Assembly (NCBI GenBank): GCA_031216445.1
Contig: CM062210.1
Coordinates: 20,832,501-20,896,500, forward strand
Length of the DNA stretch: 64,000 nucleotides
From: Lateolabrax maculatus
Lineage: Eukaryota; Chordata; Actinopteri; Acropomatiformes; Lateolabracidae
Direction: 5' to 3'
In this document: piece after piece, positions 24,601 to 36,560 of the stretch
How positions within the stretch are numbered: position 1 is the first letter of the stretch
Layout: each line of letters starts with the position of its first letter
Program-made: the position numbers and the translations under genes
Notes under the pieces: model-generated
Database searches by the model: none
What the model saw: only the letters and a program-made list of their open reading frames with translations
Told to the model about the DNA's origin: nothing

Positions 24601-25769
24601 GTGCCAAAATGTAAACAGATATAGGCTCAATACAGTTTGAATGAACACATTCCAAAATGTGCAAATTCAAAGGGCACAAAAACGGACCAGGAGTGTATCT
24701 AGAACCCATGTGTGAAACATTCTGCATGTTTCTTAAAGTGCCTGTCCACAGCTGCTTTGCACTGTATGAAACATTTCTCCTTCAGGTCATTAAAACACCT
24801 GCAGCCATCTGAAGGCAGCAGGACACATATGATGATAAATACGTGATCAGAGCGTTACACACGGCCTTCCTTTGTGTTTTTCCCTTCATTAAATCACATG
24901 CTGCGACACCGAACTGCAACGAAGCAACCACACTCACTTCTACACACACCGGACAGGTCGGTCACACCTCTGTATGCTGTTGTGTATGCGGGGGCGTCGG
25001 ATTACAGCAGCTCATTAATCCTGCACGTCCAACTTTATTTTTAGAAAATGGAATTAAATTCAGAACTGCACAAACTCTGCTTTTTTACCATTTGACATGA
25101 ACATTTATGACATGAGATACATTAGAATCAAACTGACACCTCCCAACCCCCACCCCTCCAGCTTGTAATGCAGGCTTTTCTGTTACTGAGAGCTGAGAGA
25201 ACCCTGACCTGACAAAGCTCCTCCACGTTATACAGCTGTTAAATAAACCAGTCTTGATGTGTATAATTGGTGGAGGGCACCTTTAACTACTTCTGACTCA
25301 GTAGTAGCTTGGCTGGACCCTTCCACTGTAGCAAAACTTGTAACTACATAATCAGAGTAACATTTATTGCCAGAAATTTGACACAAAAAATTCAACAATG
25401 TTTGTCTGAGAAGAACACTTCCTGTTGTTTTCTCCTGATCGACTCCAGTATCCAGAAGGAAAAACCAAAGTCCACATGCTGCAGTTCTGTACCACTGCAA
25501 ACCTTAATGCTCGGTCCACATTCATGCCAGTGTTGCACTGAAGCGGCACGCCTCTACACTACTGTCAGTCTGAAGGAGAACATTCTTGCTTGATTATATT
25601 CAGTGTAATGAAGACTGCCGTCAGAGAGAAACTCCTGTGGCAGCAGAGGCAATGGAAGCAAACTTATGCTGCTATATCTGGCTAAATGTAATATTGCTGC
25701 TTTGAGACTGTGCGCTGCGTGATGTGCCAGGATGCCTGGGCTGCGTTCAGTTATTCACAATGATTTCAG

Positions 25770-25770
<1 letters not shown>

Positions 25771-25816
<46 letters not shown>

Positions 25817-25822
25817 TGTGTG
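25771..25822. repeat. (TG)n microsatellite
   Basis: About 52 bases of TG repeat with one TTTG interruption, in plppr5 intron 1. Confidence 0.95.
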
Positions 25823-27211
25823 TTGTTGGAGACAGGAAGGCAGGCCAGCAGCTGAAATAGACACAGAGGCACACAGACAGTCCTACATGTAGCCTGAGCG
25901 GGGTCACTGTGTGTAAACTCCACACCAGCTACTGCAGCAGTAATCACTGCACTTAACATTCAAGGTGCACTGAACCCACTGCTGGCTGCATTTTAAGTTC
26001 ATTCCACAACCAGCTCGTAATTGGCAGAGCTAATGACAGAGCAGTGGAACATAACACAAGCATCGCTCAGTCAGGGGCAAGGGGCTTATTAGGTTAAGGT
26101 AAGGAAGTCTCTGCAGTTAAATCAGATTATATTTATTCTGCAATTATAGTGAAAAAACAAAGATCAGGAATATAGGCAGATGCTGCATTTGAAATAACTG
26201 CTCCACTTTGAAGAGATCAAACCAATACGCACACATGGGTCAGTTTCACATCAGATCTTTCTGGCTGAACTATGACACAACATGTCGGTCTCTATGCCAT
26301 TTCAAATGTGATCTTGTCATTTCAAGCATCTTAGCATGGAACCAAGTTCAGGCAAAAGTCAGCGGTAATCTACAAGGAAGCTGTGTCCCAAAGCTGCACT
26401 AATATATAGTTTTATAAAAACTGTAAAAACTGTGAAAGGCATCACTCATACCGATGAGCCTCTCTGAGCTCACTGCTTTGGCTGTCTGGCCCGCATGCTC
26501 CGCTTTCATCAACCTGGTTTCCAGCAGCATCAGGCATCCATTTCCAGTGGTGGAGACCAAAGCAGAGTTAAAAGGAGTGAATGTTGGACTCAAAGTGGAC
26601 ACAAACACTCAAAGTGAAGGATCATGTAAGCAGCAGTTTGTTAACACAGTCACCATATCAACTTAACCCATGAAGTGATGACATGTTAATGTGTTTACAG
26701 TTTGTTGTGCTGCCCCCAAGTGGCCAAAAGTGAGCAGTCACTCAGGATCAATCAAGCAAAGCTTAGACCAAAGTTGGTGTGAATTATGACAGAATGACTC
26801 GGGACAATATTCCCCCTCAGATGACAGGCTGACCATCCATCCTCTCGCCCTGATCAAATCAATACAGATGAACAGGTAGGCTTCACATGTGATCTAGTGC
26901 TTCGAGGTATGTAAGGCAGCCTATACATGCCAACTGAAGTCTGAGCTTGTCATTTCTGACATTATATCATGGAGCATAGAGTCGGCAGTAATCTACAGGA
27001 GGATGCTTAATGAAAATAACAATGATATCAGAATTACTATAACATTTAGTCTGAAATTACAGCTAATAATTCTTCAGATGACACAGACACGTTTCCCATG
27101 TGACACACTGAATGATGTGTATGATCATTTGGCCTAGTCAGTTTTTACATTACTGTATGTCGGAGAGTAAAGATCAAGCAAAAGTGCCCTGATGATATCA
27201 GTCCTAATTTG

Positions 27212-27215
<4 letters not shown>

Positions 27216-27243
<28 letters not shown>
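27216..27243. repeat. (GT)14 microsatellite
   Basis: Pure GT array about 90 bases left of the inverted-repeat element at 27333. A T12 run follows at about 27289. Confidence 0.95.
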
Positions 27244-27246
<3 letters not shown>

Positions 27247-27332
27247 GGCAGTGATTACCAAATATTCTCATTATCAGTTATTTTGTCTTTTTTTTTTTTT
27301 GATTGATTGATTTTGATTGTTCTATAGTGTCA

Positions 27333-27773
27333 CAGTAGCCTAGCATCGGCAGACTAATTTGCAAATGCATATTAGTCTGGAACCTCTCAGTTCATTTTTG
27401 ATTTCCAAAGGGCGTTATTGGCGGATGGAGACAACCAATCAGAGCAACAAAATGCCGTCCCGTTGTACGGTACTTCCTGTCAGAAGTTCGGCAAACACAT
27501 ATTTCTTATCAACATAAAGTTTAAGTGCAGTTGTTTGTTCCTCTTTTAGAGAAAAGTTACCATCCAGTCTGTTTAATACTGCCGCTGAACAAAGATACCT
27601 GAACAGTGCTCGTCTCTGTCAGTCATCGTATTAAACCCGCCTCCTACTAGATAAACGCTTGTGATTGGTTAGCCCGATAAATCGGCAGAGAACTCAGTTT
27701 GAAAGGGAGAGGGGCCAGACGTATCTGCCAGAGCAAATGAACATGAGTTTGCAGCATGGTTCCCAGGCTAGTG
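27333..27773. mobile_element. Inverted-repeat element in plppr5 intron 1
   Basis: The left end CAGTAGCCTAGC and the inverted right end CACTAGCCTGGG match at 9 of 12 positions, and TCA lies outside both ends. Near the left end, AGACTAAT and ATTAGTCT form a hairpin around TTGCAAATGCAT. There is no transposase in the 440 bp. This fits a MITE-type non-autonomous DNA transposon, but superfamily and exact target duplication are not established. It lies about 365 bp downstream of the plppr5 exon 1 donor. Confidence 0.42.
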
Positions 27774-28137
27774 TCACAGGAAATTGTGAAAGTTTTTGGA
27801 GCCGACCTTGTCCGACCAACGAAAGATTTTTAGTTTACAATCATATAAAATAGACAATTACTCAAATTGTTGGCAATTTGTTGGTTGTTAATCAGCTAAT
27901 GTTTCCGTGCTGCTCTTATCAGTATATAGGCTGTATAACATATATAATATTGCATATACATATATACAGTGTATAAGAGTCCAAAGATGAAGCCAAAGCA
28001 GAAAGAGTTTGAAAGCACTATGCAGAGATAAAGGGTGGTTCTTCTCTGTTCAGTGGTGTAAAACAGTGTGTATAGGAATGGAGCATCATTGACCTGCAGG
28101 TCTGATGGTGAAGTTTGCAGACAGAGTGTGGACTCAC

Positions 28138-28341
28138 CAGTAGCGTGGGCAGCCCAGCCACCACGGCGTACAGGAGGACGGGCGGGACGGCGCTGCTGTC
28201 CTCAGGTCCCAAGTAGGGCTTGGTGTAGGCGGTGTCGTAGCAGAAGAAGCCCTGCACGTGCACGCTGAAGGTGTCGGTGTACTCGAAGTAGTAGGCCAGC
28301 ATGACGGTCCCGGCCATGATCACCAGCTGGAAGTACAGCAT
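28138..28341 (-). CDS. plppr5: plppr5 coding exon 1 with start codon
   Basis: The ATG at 28341-28339 opens 68 codons ending at a GTGAGT donor (28132-28137). The protein starts MLYFQLVIMAGTVMLAYYFE and continues through TDTFSVHVQGFFCYD to SSAVPPVLLYAVVAGLPTLL. This is the N-terminus of PLPPR5: membrane segment 1, the first extracellular loop and the start of membrane segment 2. As I recall, the mammalian protein has about 11 residues before this methionine. Here the frame is open upstream for some codons but I see no in-frame ATG, so this start is my choice; a 5' extension is possible. The exon sits in GC-rich DNA with microsatellites just upstream. Intron 1 runs from 28137 down to 932, about 27.2 kb. 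Confidence 0.93.
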
Positions 28342-28900
28342 GATGCAGACGGAGAGCGACAGACATTTAATTAGAACAAAGCCTTTTCTCCCTCTCTCTC
28401 TCTCCTACCCAGCCTCCTCCTCCTCCCCGGTGGTAGCGACTCCCGCTGCCCAGCTCATGACAGCTCGGCTGCACGCAATGAGCCGCTGTCTGATCGTGGT
28501 GGAGGCTCGCTCGCCCTGGCTTCCTCTGCTCACTGCCGCTGCGACTACTGACTCTGTGAATGTGTGTGTGTGTGTGTGTGAGAGGGAGAGAGAGAGCAAG
28601 ATGTGTGTGTGTCTGTGTATGTGCAGCAGAGGGTGTGTAAGCCTGTAAGAGTTGAGGAGGCTTGGCCAAGCCCCCTTTCCACGTCTGTGTGTGTGTGTGT
28701 GTGTGTGTGTTTGTGTGTGTGTGTATTAATGAGAGAGACGGATTTGAATGAGGTGTAAGCAAATAAGAAAACTGACAGCTCCCTCCATCTCTGTGTGTGT
28801 GTGTGTGCAAACAGAAAACCATGACATGCATTGCCTTGTTTAATCAGTTGAGGAGCAGACCTGAGAGGACCGGAAGGGGAGAATGAACGGAGAAAAGACA
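28342..28900 (-). promoter_or_regulatory. plppr5: Likely plppr5 5' UTR and promoter region
   Basis: This is the DNA immediately upstream of the plppr5 start codon. It is GC-rich from about 28400 to 28560, then carries a (GT)n(GA)n tract near 28559-28600, a long (GT)n near 28684-28724 and a shorter one near 28793-28807. I cannot place a transcription start or a TATA box. The promoter call follows from position next to exon 1 and from base composition only. Confidence 0.45.
28684..28724. repeat. (GT)n microsatellite upstream of plppr5
   Basis: GT array with one TTTG interruption about 350 bases upstream of the plppr5 start codon. A shorter GT/GA tract lies nearer, at 28559-28600. Confidence 0.95.
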
Positions 28901-29939
28901 CAGACTAACTGGAGAGATAGAGAAGGATCGAGGGAGGGAGCTGTAGACGTCATAAAGAACAGGACCACTTGCAGAGGCTGAAGCTCTCACTCACATTCAG
29001 CCCATATTTCATCAGAGATACGTGAGAAAGGGCTGCATGTGACACTGTTTGTAAAGTAAACCCCAGTGTACTGATGAAGGATAGCTGTCTGGAAACACAT
29101 CCACTGCTGCTCTTCCCTTCCCTTGCCCTCCTTCATAACTCTTACAGCTAACTTTAACTCGTACAGTTCCACTTCCCAACAAGCCAGAATGGTTGAGTTC
29201 CATTAAATACCCACCGCTGTCTCTGTAGCTATTTATTTTTTCTTTTTCTTTATTTATTTATTTCCCTTCAGCGACCCCATTTCCCCACATGGATCACCGA
29301 GGCACTGTCTTATTTCATACTCCACACTCTCCCATTCTCTTTCTCCAATGGCGGAAATGCATTCATCTGCTTCACCGGAACGCCGAAATCCACAAGTGAA
29401 GGCTGTCAGAGGAGACAGAGGGAAGGATGGAGACAGCCAGGCAGACAGAGATGGAGATGGAGATGTAGACGGCGTGTGGAGTCAGGTGGGTACACGCTGA
29501 CAGCTCTGAGTAATGGCTGCCATTACTGTGTCACTCTGTCATCGCTCCCCATTTTGATACTAACTAGGGCAAATCTATATGCTGCCAGCTTCACGCTCAA
29601 ACACACCAGAGAGATGTCTAGTGATGCATTTTTCGTACTGTACATAATGATATAATCAGAAAGTGGTTAATTACAGTATGCACACATTATGAATCCAGTG
29701 TTATTAGACTGACAGCTGTATAATTAACTACAAACCCTGGTGAACACTTAGATGATACTTTTAATGATTTAGGGGATGATCTGTACCTTTATGTGGTTTT
29801 GGGGGACATTCAAGAGAACTATGGATTGGGTGAAAAACATATCCATCTCTAAATAAAAATCAGCAGCAGATTTTACTGGATCATTATTGTAATAACTGAA
29901 AATATTCAGAAGTCCAAACACAAGGCTGACAGTCTACAG

Positions 29940-30055
29940 CCAAGCTGGCAGCATGCTGACACTTGCTAATGAGCACTGAGGCTGATGGGAATGTCTTTCG
30001 TTCTGTAGGTATTTAGTTACTGACCAGAGTATGCTACTGGACAAATTCACATTTG
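29940..30055 (+). repeat. Fragment of dispersed tandem-unit repeat, copy 1
   Basis: The core GCTGATGGGAATGTCTTTCG then GTAGGTATTTAGTTACTGAC matches the head of the longer copy at 35757-36560 (GATGGGAATGTCTTTAGTTT, GCAGGTATTTGGCCATAAAC). The preceding AGCATGCTGACACTTGCTAA also corresponds. Only the 5' part of the unit is present. No coding potential. Confidence 0.6.
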
Positions 30056-30424
30056 TTTTAAAAACCTCACAAAAATAAAAATAGCCTGGAAATAGGTTTT
30101 TCCAAGGATCCTTTTTATTGTTGTTGTTCCACCATTAGTGAATAAAGCACCACACCTCGGAACACACAGGAAGCCAGGGAAAATAAGTTTTTTGTAATTA
30201 AATAAATTTCAAGGTTACACATAACCTATGCCTTTTTGGTAAGAGTGTAACTAAATAAGGTAATATGATGGTAATCATTTGTATATATGACTCTGTCCTG
30301 ATTTTAATTTTGACATTAATACACACAAATTGTCACAGAAGGTTAATAGCAGCAATCTCACACATACTGTTTGAACACACACACGCACTGTTTTTTACAC
30401 ATACGCAGTGTGTCCTATTTGTTA

Positions 30425-30426
<2 letters not shown>

Positions 30427-30464
<38 letters not shown>
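30427..30464. repeat. (CA)n microsatellite
   Basis: CA array bounded by CGCA words. A second one follows at 30590-30618. Confidence 0.95.
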
Positions 30465-30466
<2 letters not shown>

Positions 30467-30585
30467 AAGGGGATCAATCATGCAGAAAGGAGGCTCCAAA
30501 TCCAACCAATCAGAGCAGTCCTCTGTAGACCTACAGGTCCATCTGTCACTGTCCCACTCAGCCTGTGAGGAGTCCTACAGTCACT

Positions 30586-30589
<4 letters not shown>

Positions 30590-30617
<28 letters not shown>

Positions 30618-30618
30618 G
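30590..30618. repeat. (CA)14 microsatellite
   Basis: Pure CA array 126 bases right of the array at 30427. Confidence 0.95.
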
Positions 30619-33600
30619 ATACACAATGATGTTGCAGTTAACTTTCAGCATACAATGTACAGTGTGAGAATGGTTTTAATATTTTTTCACTGAACAAATG
30701 CAAACAAGAAAAAGGTCATATGTCAGGACCCCCCAGTTAAACTTATTTAATTCATAACAGATATGAATTAGAATCATTTCAACTGATCAGTTAATAGTTT
30801 TGAACCCAGACCTTCAGCTCGTGAAAAAATAAGGTGTACCAAAGTCAGTAGGCTACACCTGTTATTTCAATGTGCCTGATACAAAATTGTATATCAGACT
30901 TGGTTATAAAACATGTTTATAGGTACTTATGCCCACTAGGAATATAAATGATTGTATGTATGAGCCACTATTTAAGCAAGGCAAGCCTGATATATTAGAC
31001 CTCCCTAGTTTAGTCAAAGTGTAAAATCCAAAATAAATCACTGTCTAAGCCAAGCAGGTAGCACATGCAGGTGCTAAATAAATAAATTCTATATGAGGTA
31101 ATAGAACAAAAAAAAGGATAAAGTGTGAAAAATGAAACAAAGGCTCTGACATACTGCTGGCATTTCATGAATCCTGCAGGAAAGCATCAGAGGACACTTA
31201 ACTCTCGGTTTTAGGGTCCCAGAACCTCCCTTTATTCACTGCTTAAAGATAAAGTTCCATGAGCCTCAACTGTATTGGATTGGAGACCCAAGTCTCAGAG
31301 ACAAATATCTCAGAACATGGACAGATAAAACCAAAATGATCTGCATGGAAAGATACAAGAAGTAAGTCAGAAACAATTTGTGTCATTTTCTGCATGATGA
31401 GCTTATACTAGGTGGATAGTGACTGGATAGTGGTACAAACGAGTTGCGGTGGAGTAGTCGCGCTGTGATTCGAATACAGAGCATTGACCTTCTTAAAACA
31501 TTATTAGAATATTATGCTATAGTTATATCTGCTATAGATATAGTCCTCACACAGGGTAAAACTATCCAGGATGATACAAGAAGCTGCCACAGCAAATATG
31601 ACATCAGAGAAGAGCATGACAGGCTTCTTTTCTTGTCTTCTTTAGTCTCCATGCGGAGCAGCAGAGAGTTCGCTCTCCTCCCTGAGGAGTGACTAATGAG
31701 CTCTGTTGTCTGGTGAATACAGGTGTCCCACTGCACAGCAGCAGCATTAAAGCATGAAAAGACTCTGAGCCTGACACACACACACACACAAAGAGAACAT
31801 AAAAGCACAATCAAACACCTTTTAGACTTAAGCAATAACTAGTCAAAGTGAGACCAAAGCTCAATTTTGATCACTAATACAACAAAATGAAACCTGAGGA
31901 TTTGCTTTATACTCTGTCTACCCTGTAAACAACAAAGGGCCGCTCATTTTTCCGCGGAATAAAGGCTTCGAAAGCTTTTTCCTTTTCAGATAAATAAGAC
32001 TTCATTATTACTGCACCATGTGGGTGTGAAATGTTACCATGTCACCCAGGTGAAGTGTGACGACGGTGTCGCCTCACAGTAACACCAGGCCAAGTGATGA
32101 TATCAGCCTATCAAGGTGTTAACATCTTGCCACTTGTGCCTGATAACAACATACTGTGTTGTTTGATTTGGAAGATTTGTTGGAAACCAACTTGTTTTAA
32201 TCCATCCACCATGTTGTTTTTAATGCTCCAGTGTCGGCTATGGCTGAACGTTTGGTCAAATTCAAACATTAGAACGTCGGTTGCCTGGACCTGTTTTTGG
32301 TTTAGACAAGAAGATGCTGGACAGAGTCAGGTACCGTGCAGAATGCGCTTTGCTGCCCTAGCTATACACGAGGCAACTCTACAAATCTGTTCAGCATTTA
32401 AAAAAAGCATCACAAGGCCGTGTGTAATGATTGCATGGCTAACAACCAAGTAGGCTGACTACCACCCAACATGGATCACTGACCAAAATGTTTGAGAGCA
32501 GAACTCAGCATGAACCAGATTCAGAGCAGCACAGCGAAATTATCATAGCAGACTATTACTACTACTTCAGAGCAAAAGATACAATGTTTACATATTACAT
32601 GTCTGCAACGAGACATGAGCTGTAGAGATGAGTTCTCTAAATGTTTTTGGAGTGATAAGTTAGAGCCGTAGTCAGTGTGCACTTTAGTTTGTGGGATTTG
32701 ATTCATGATTCATGTTTAATTTTTAATATCTAAATTAATGTTCACACTGGGACTCTGGCATGTAAGGGGAGGGGGGATTGTTGACATTTTATTTATAAGT
32801 TAAATCAACATGTTTCCATATGATCCAGACTATAGAATGATTTATTGCTTGTGTATAGTGAATAATACAGAAGATAAGGAACTTCAAACTTACAAAAATA
32901 TCGCATACTTAATCGCAATGTTGGTCTAAATAATCTCAATTAGATTATTGTCCCATATCCTTCAGCTCTGGTGTCAGCTGGTGATCATTTACCTGGGTGA
33001 GGCTGTTACATTTACTCCACGGTTGAATGTCTCTGCTACAGAGAAATACAAACAGGGATGAATCCTATTGTTTTATTGGTTCGTTTATTATTTTCTTTGA
33101 CTTGAATTAGATTGAGGCGAGCAGGAAGGAAGCTAGTGTTGAATACGTGTGTATTGCATAGCTGGGAAGGTGGCCATTAGAGAAGAGAATACAAAGTTAA
33201 TTTCATACTGTGTATCTATTATCTTTGAAGTTATATTAAGATGATTACAAAATTGATTAAAAAATGTATTTGCTCATTTCAAATATTTAAAAATGTATTT
33301 ATAAAGCTTGCTGATACTGAATTAAACTTTGTGGGTGGTGGGGCACCAGCCACACAGTGCACTGGCCAGCTGCCACTGTTTTGAAATTGTTTGGAAAATT
33401 ACAGGTCAAATATTTAATTTGAATAGTTTGAATGTTGAATAAAATGCGACAGCACTGTTGAATTCTCTGAGGTATAAGTGACATGTTATTACAGCCTCAA
33501 ACTGTGAGATACTGCATGAGGTGAAAGGGACAGGTGTCCCAAAAACAACAGGAAGGTAGTTATTGTAGTTCGGCTGCTGCTTTGGCCACTTATCACCACT

Positions 33601-33793
33601 GTAATGCACAGCAATTTGCATCATTTTTGATATTTCTCAGAGTTATAACACAGTCGCATCTGAACATGCAGGACATGAGACACACAAACAAAGAAAAACT
33701 TTTAGTGTGTGTTTCATGATCAATATTTTTGAACATTACTAAAGCGCAGGCTTCTACCTACAGGGTTCTTATATTCCTGGAACAATGACTAAG

Positions 33794-34263
33794 TTTACAT
33801 GCACTTAATATTCCACTATTATTCGGAATACTACAGCAATCTGAATTAGATACGGGTCATGTACACAGCATATTCTGTTTGGATAGTCTGAATTAGGCCT
33901 TATTCTGAATGTAGCATTTTCCAATTAAGACATTCAAATTAAGACATGTGGAATATGCCGATATTATTCAGGTTTTAGGAGCGTTCTTTGGACATGTATA
34001 CAGCACATTCAGAATATGCATCTTAATTGGGTTTTTTTGCAGCAGTTTGCAACACACGGCCTCTCGCCTGTTTACGGTCAGCTCTGTGGGTTGGAAACAA
34101 ACCAATACTTTCTAAGGCTGGAGTAGAGATGCTGCCCAAAAGAAAAGCCCACATTCCTGGTCAGAAGGAGAAACACTTCCTACCTATTTTAAAACATTTC
34201 AAAACACTTTGATATCAGCAGGTTTTGACCGCGTGGAACATTCATTTTCATTAGCCATGTAAA
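33794..34263. mobile_element. TTTACATG-ended non-autonomous element
   Basis: Bases 33794-33801 read TTTACATG and the other end, 34256-34263, reads CATGTAAA. Inside each end lies an ATATTCC or similar word, and the interior holds repeated GAAT/ATTC words such as TATTCGGAATACT and TATTCTGAATG that could pair across the element. No transposase is present in 470 bp. Flanking bases (TGACTAAG and TGGGTTAG) match at only 5 of 8 positions, so a duplication is not proven. Likely a MITE, superfamily unknown. Confidence 0.5.
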
Positions 34264-35756
34264 TGGGTTAGTAGGAATATTGTCTTTTAACATGTCAACT
34301 GGCCCTTTCACAGGGTCACAAGACTATAATGTACAGAAGAGACAATTCTCTGTTTACTACTGAGTGAAATCTGCCTTCAATCATTCAATTTCCCTGTGAA
34401 ACATATTCAAAAGACATGAAACCATTCAAAATGAACTAAAATGCTGCCAAGACAACATCACTCTGACTGACTGAGAATCTATAAATAGGCGTGTTGTGGT
34501 TGAGATATGAGGAATGCTTACATTGTGTTTTATTACACCATTATGCCAAAGGCAGCAGTGCGACCCAGTTATAGTCAATACATCACAGAACTAGGCATGC
34601 AAAAATACCTTAGCTAACAGGCACACACATCACTTTGAAATGCATTTCAAACAGTCCACACATTTTCTACACAGAATGAAGCAACAGCTATGACAGAACA
34701 AGGACCAGGATTTGAGTGTTAATTATCACAAATATGGGTCAAAATATATGTTTGATTCTGATTTCTGCAGGCAAGTCATGTGTAGCACACAAGACTTGAT
34801 TTCATCATGCATGTGAATAAACAGTTCTTATTAAAAGGCAAAGCAGCAGAGGAGAAAACTTCAAAGTAGCATGCTTCAAGCAGCCCAGGCTTATCTGGCA
34901 TGTCACACTTCATAAGAAATTCATGCAGTGTCTTTCTCACGACCCACTGACTTGAAGGCAGTTCCTGCAGGCCTATGTTCTTGAATGAAAATAATTGTGG
35001 CAGGCATGGGAGGAAGTGAAGATTGAATGCTGCGGCAGCCCCGCAGAGAGGCAGCCAGTGCAGTTTTGTGTTCTCTACATCCATGGGAGGCCCCAGGTCA
35101 CATCAGGGAGCACATACAGTAGAATATACTGTATTTAGGTTGATTTTGTAATAGTCTGGGTTTTAAATGGAAGTTTATCTCTCACTCACAAACTTCATTT
35201 GAATTCCTACTTCACAATGGAAACTTTGAAAGCTACATCAAGGCATAATTCTAATTGAATGACCTCAATGATGTGTGCATACTGTAATTAACCCCTAAAA
35301 CACCCACTAACATCTGGCTTTTGTCTCCAGCAGTAAAGGATACAATCGCCATTCATTCCCGGGTCAAATGACTCTGCTGTAGTCACGGATATTTATCGGT
35401 TGCAGCTCCAATGGGCAGTGATGGAAACATGACACCCGGGTGGACACCGTCTCCTAAAAGCAGCACTCAAACATCGTTCCAAATTAGTCGTGTTGAGTTT
35501 GAAAGAGAGACCGTACAAGATATAAAAAAGAAACCATTAGCATTGTCACTGGCCTCCATGCTGCTTTCTACTGTAACCCTGTTTTCTGGCATTGTATGTG
35601 ACACACCAGAAAAAAGAAAAAGAAAAAGGAAGGCAAACTCATTTTCTGGTATTGGGAAAAGAGTCAATTGCATATTTCTGGTGGGTTCACCCAGGTTTAA
35701 AAAACTTGCAAACTTTTAGTGTAAAATTGGTTGAGGAGTCTAAAGCCAGGCTAGCA

Positions 35757-36560
35757 GTTCTGTGAGCAGTGCAGTGCTTAAAGCTAAATGCTAACATCAG
35801 CATGCTAACAAGCTCACAATGATGTTGAACGATTGCCACAATGTCGGACACTGAAATTTAGCAGGTATAATGTTAACATGCTAACATTTAATAGTAAGCA
35901 CTAAAAAAATTACTGATGGGAATGTCTTTAGTTTTGCAGGTATTTGGCCATAAACCAAAGTATTGGACAAATAAACATTTTGACTATGTGATGGCCCTAG
36001 ATACAAATTTGGGGGATCACCAAGGAGATTACGATTCATCCGTAGAAGAACATGAAAGTCTGAAACAAATTCCATGCCAATCCATGGAGGTTGACAAATG
36101 TCAACCTTGTGGTAGTACAAAATGAAAAGTCAGGGGGATCGCCAAAGTCATCAGGATTCATCAGTTGGGAACCACAAAAGTCTGTACCAAATTGTGTGCC
36201 AATCCATCAAGTAGATGTTGAGATATTTCACAGGATAAGTGAAATATGTAACCTGCAGGTGGCACTAGATTAAGTCAAGTCAAGTCAATTTTATTTGTAC
36301 AGCGCCAAATCATAACAAAAGTTATCTCAAGACGCTTTCACATAGAGTAGGTCTAGACCATACTCTTTAAAATATTATTTACAGAGACCCAACAGTTCCC
36401 ACCATGAGCAGCGCTCGGCGAATGTGGCGAGGAAAAACTCCCTTTTAACAGGTAGAAACCTCGAGCAGAACCGGGCTCACCAAAGTCGTGAATGTCCATT
36501 TGCCAATGTTCCCTGACAATCCATTCCCTGGTTGTAAAAACAACCAAGCCAATCAGAGCA
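35757..36560 (+). repeat. Dispersed tandem-unit repeat, long copy 2
   Basis: This copy starts in the ATGCTAACATCAGCATGCTAAC region and passes through GATGGGAATGTCTTTAG. It then holds two tandem versions of one unit: GGGGGATCACCAAGGAGATT...TTCATCC and GGGGGATCGCCAAAGTCATC...TTCATCA, each followed by a CTGTACCAAATT-like and CCAATCCAT word. It is interrupted at about 36273 by an L2 tail and resumes near 36477 with TCACCAAAGTCGTGAATGTC. The family is common in fish genomes as I remember it; its transposition class is not clear from the sequence. Confidence 0.65.
36273..36478 (-). mobile_element. 5'-truncated L2 LINE tail nested in another repeat
   Basis: About 206 bp are nearly identical to the 3' end of the larger L2 copy at 59532-59743: (AGTCA)n, AATTTTATTTGTACAGCGCC, AAATCATAACAAAAGTTATC, CTCAAGACGCTTTCACATAG and on to GAGCAGAACCGGGCTC. 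Homology stops at 36478. The minus-strand reading ends in the (TGACT)n tail typical of this element. It sits inside the repeat at 35757-36560 and carries no coding sequence. The similarity suggests both copies derive from one recently active family. Confidence 0.82.

Larger units (their letters stand above)
932..28137 (-). other. plppr5: plppr5 intron 1 (27.2 kb)
   Basis: The intron between the exon 1 donor (GTGAGT at 28137-28132) and the exon 2 acceptor at 933-932. It holds the LINE scrap at 2785, the gypsy element, the solo LTR at 9261, the hAT-like element, three cytosine runs and the repeats at 21285 and 27333. Long stretches show nothing I can identify: 932-2784, 3051-5162, 8513-9255, 9826-14900 apart from the C run, 15527-19308, 19756-21284 and 21611-27215. 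Frames in these stretches are short and lack splice context or recognisable motifs. Confidence 0.8.

Noticed and set aside
28367..28831. 154-codon minus-strand frame upstream of plppr5
   Set aside because: It is mostly (HT)n from the GT microsatellites, in a different frame from plppr5 exon 1.
34776..35084. 102-codon minus-strand frame (SSQWVVRKTLHEFLMKCDM)
   Set aside because: Considered as an exon of the unidentified gene. No acceptor or donor fits its ends.
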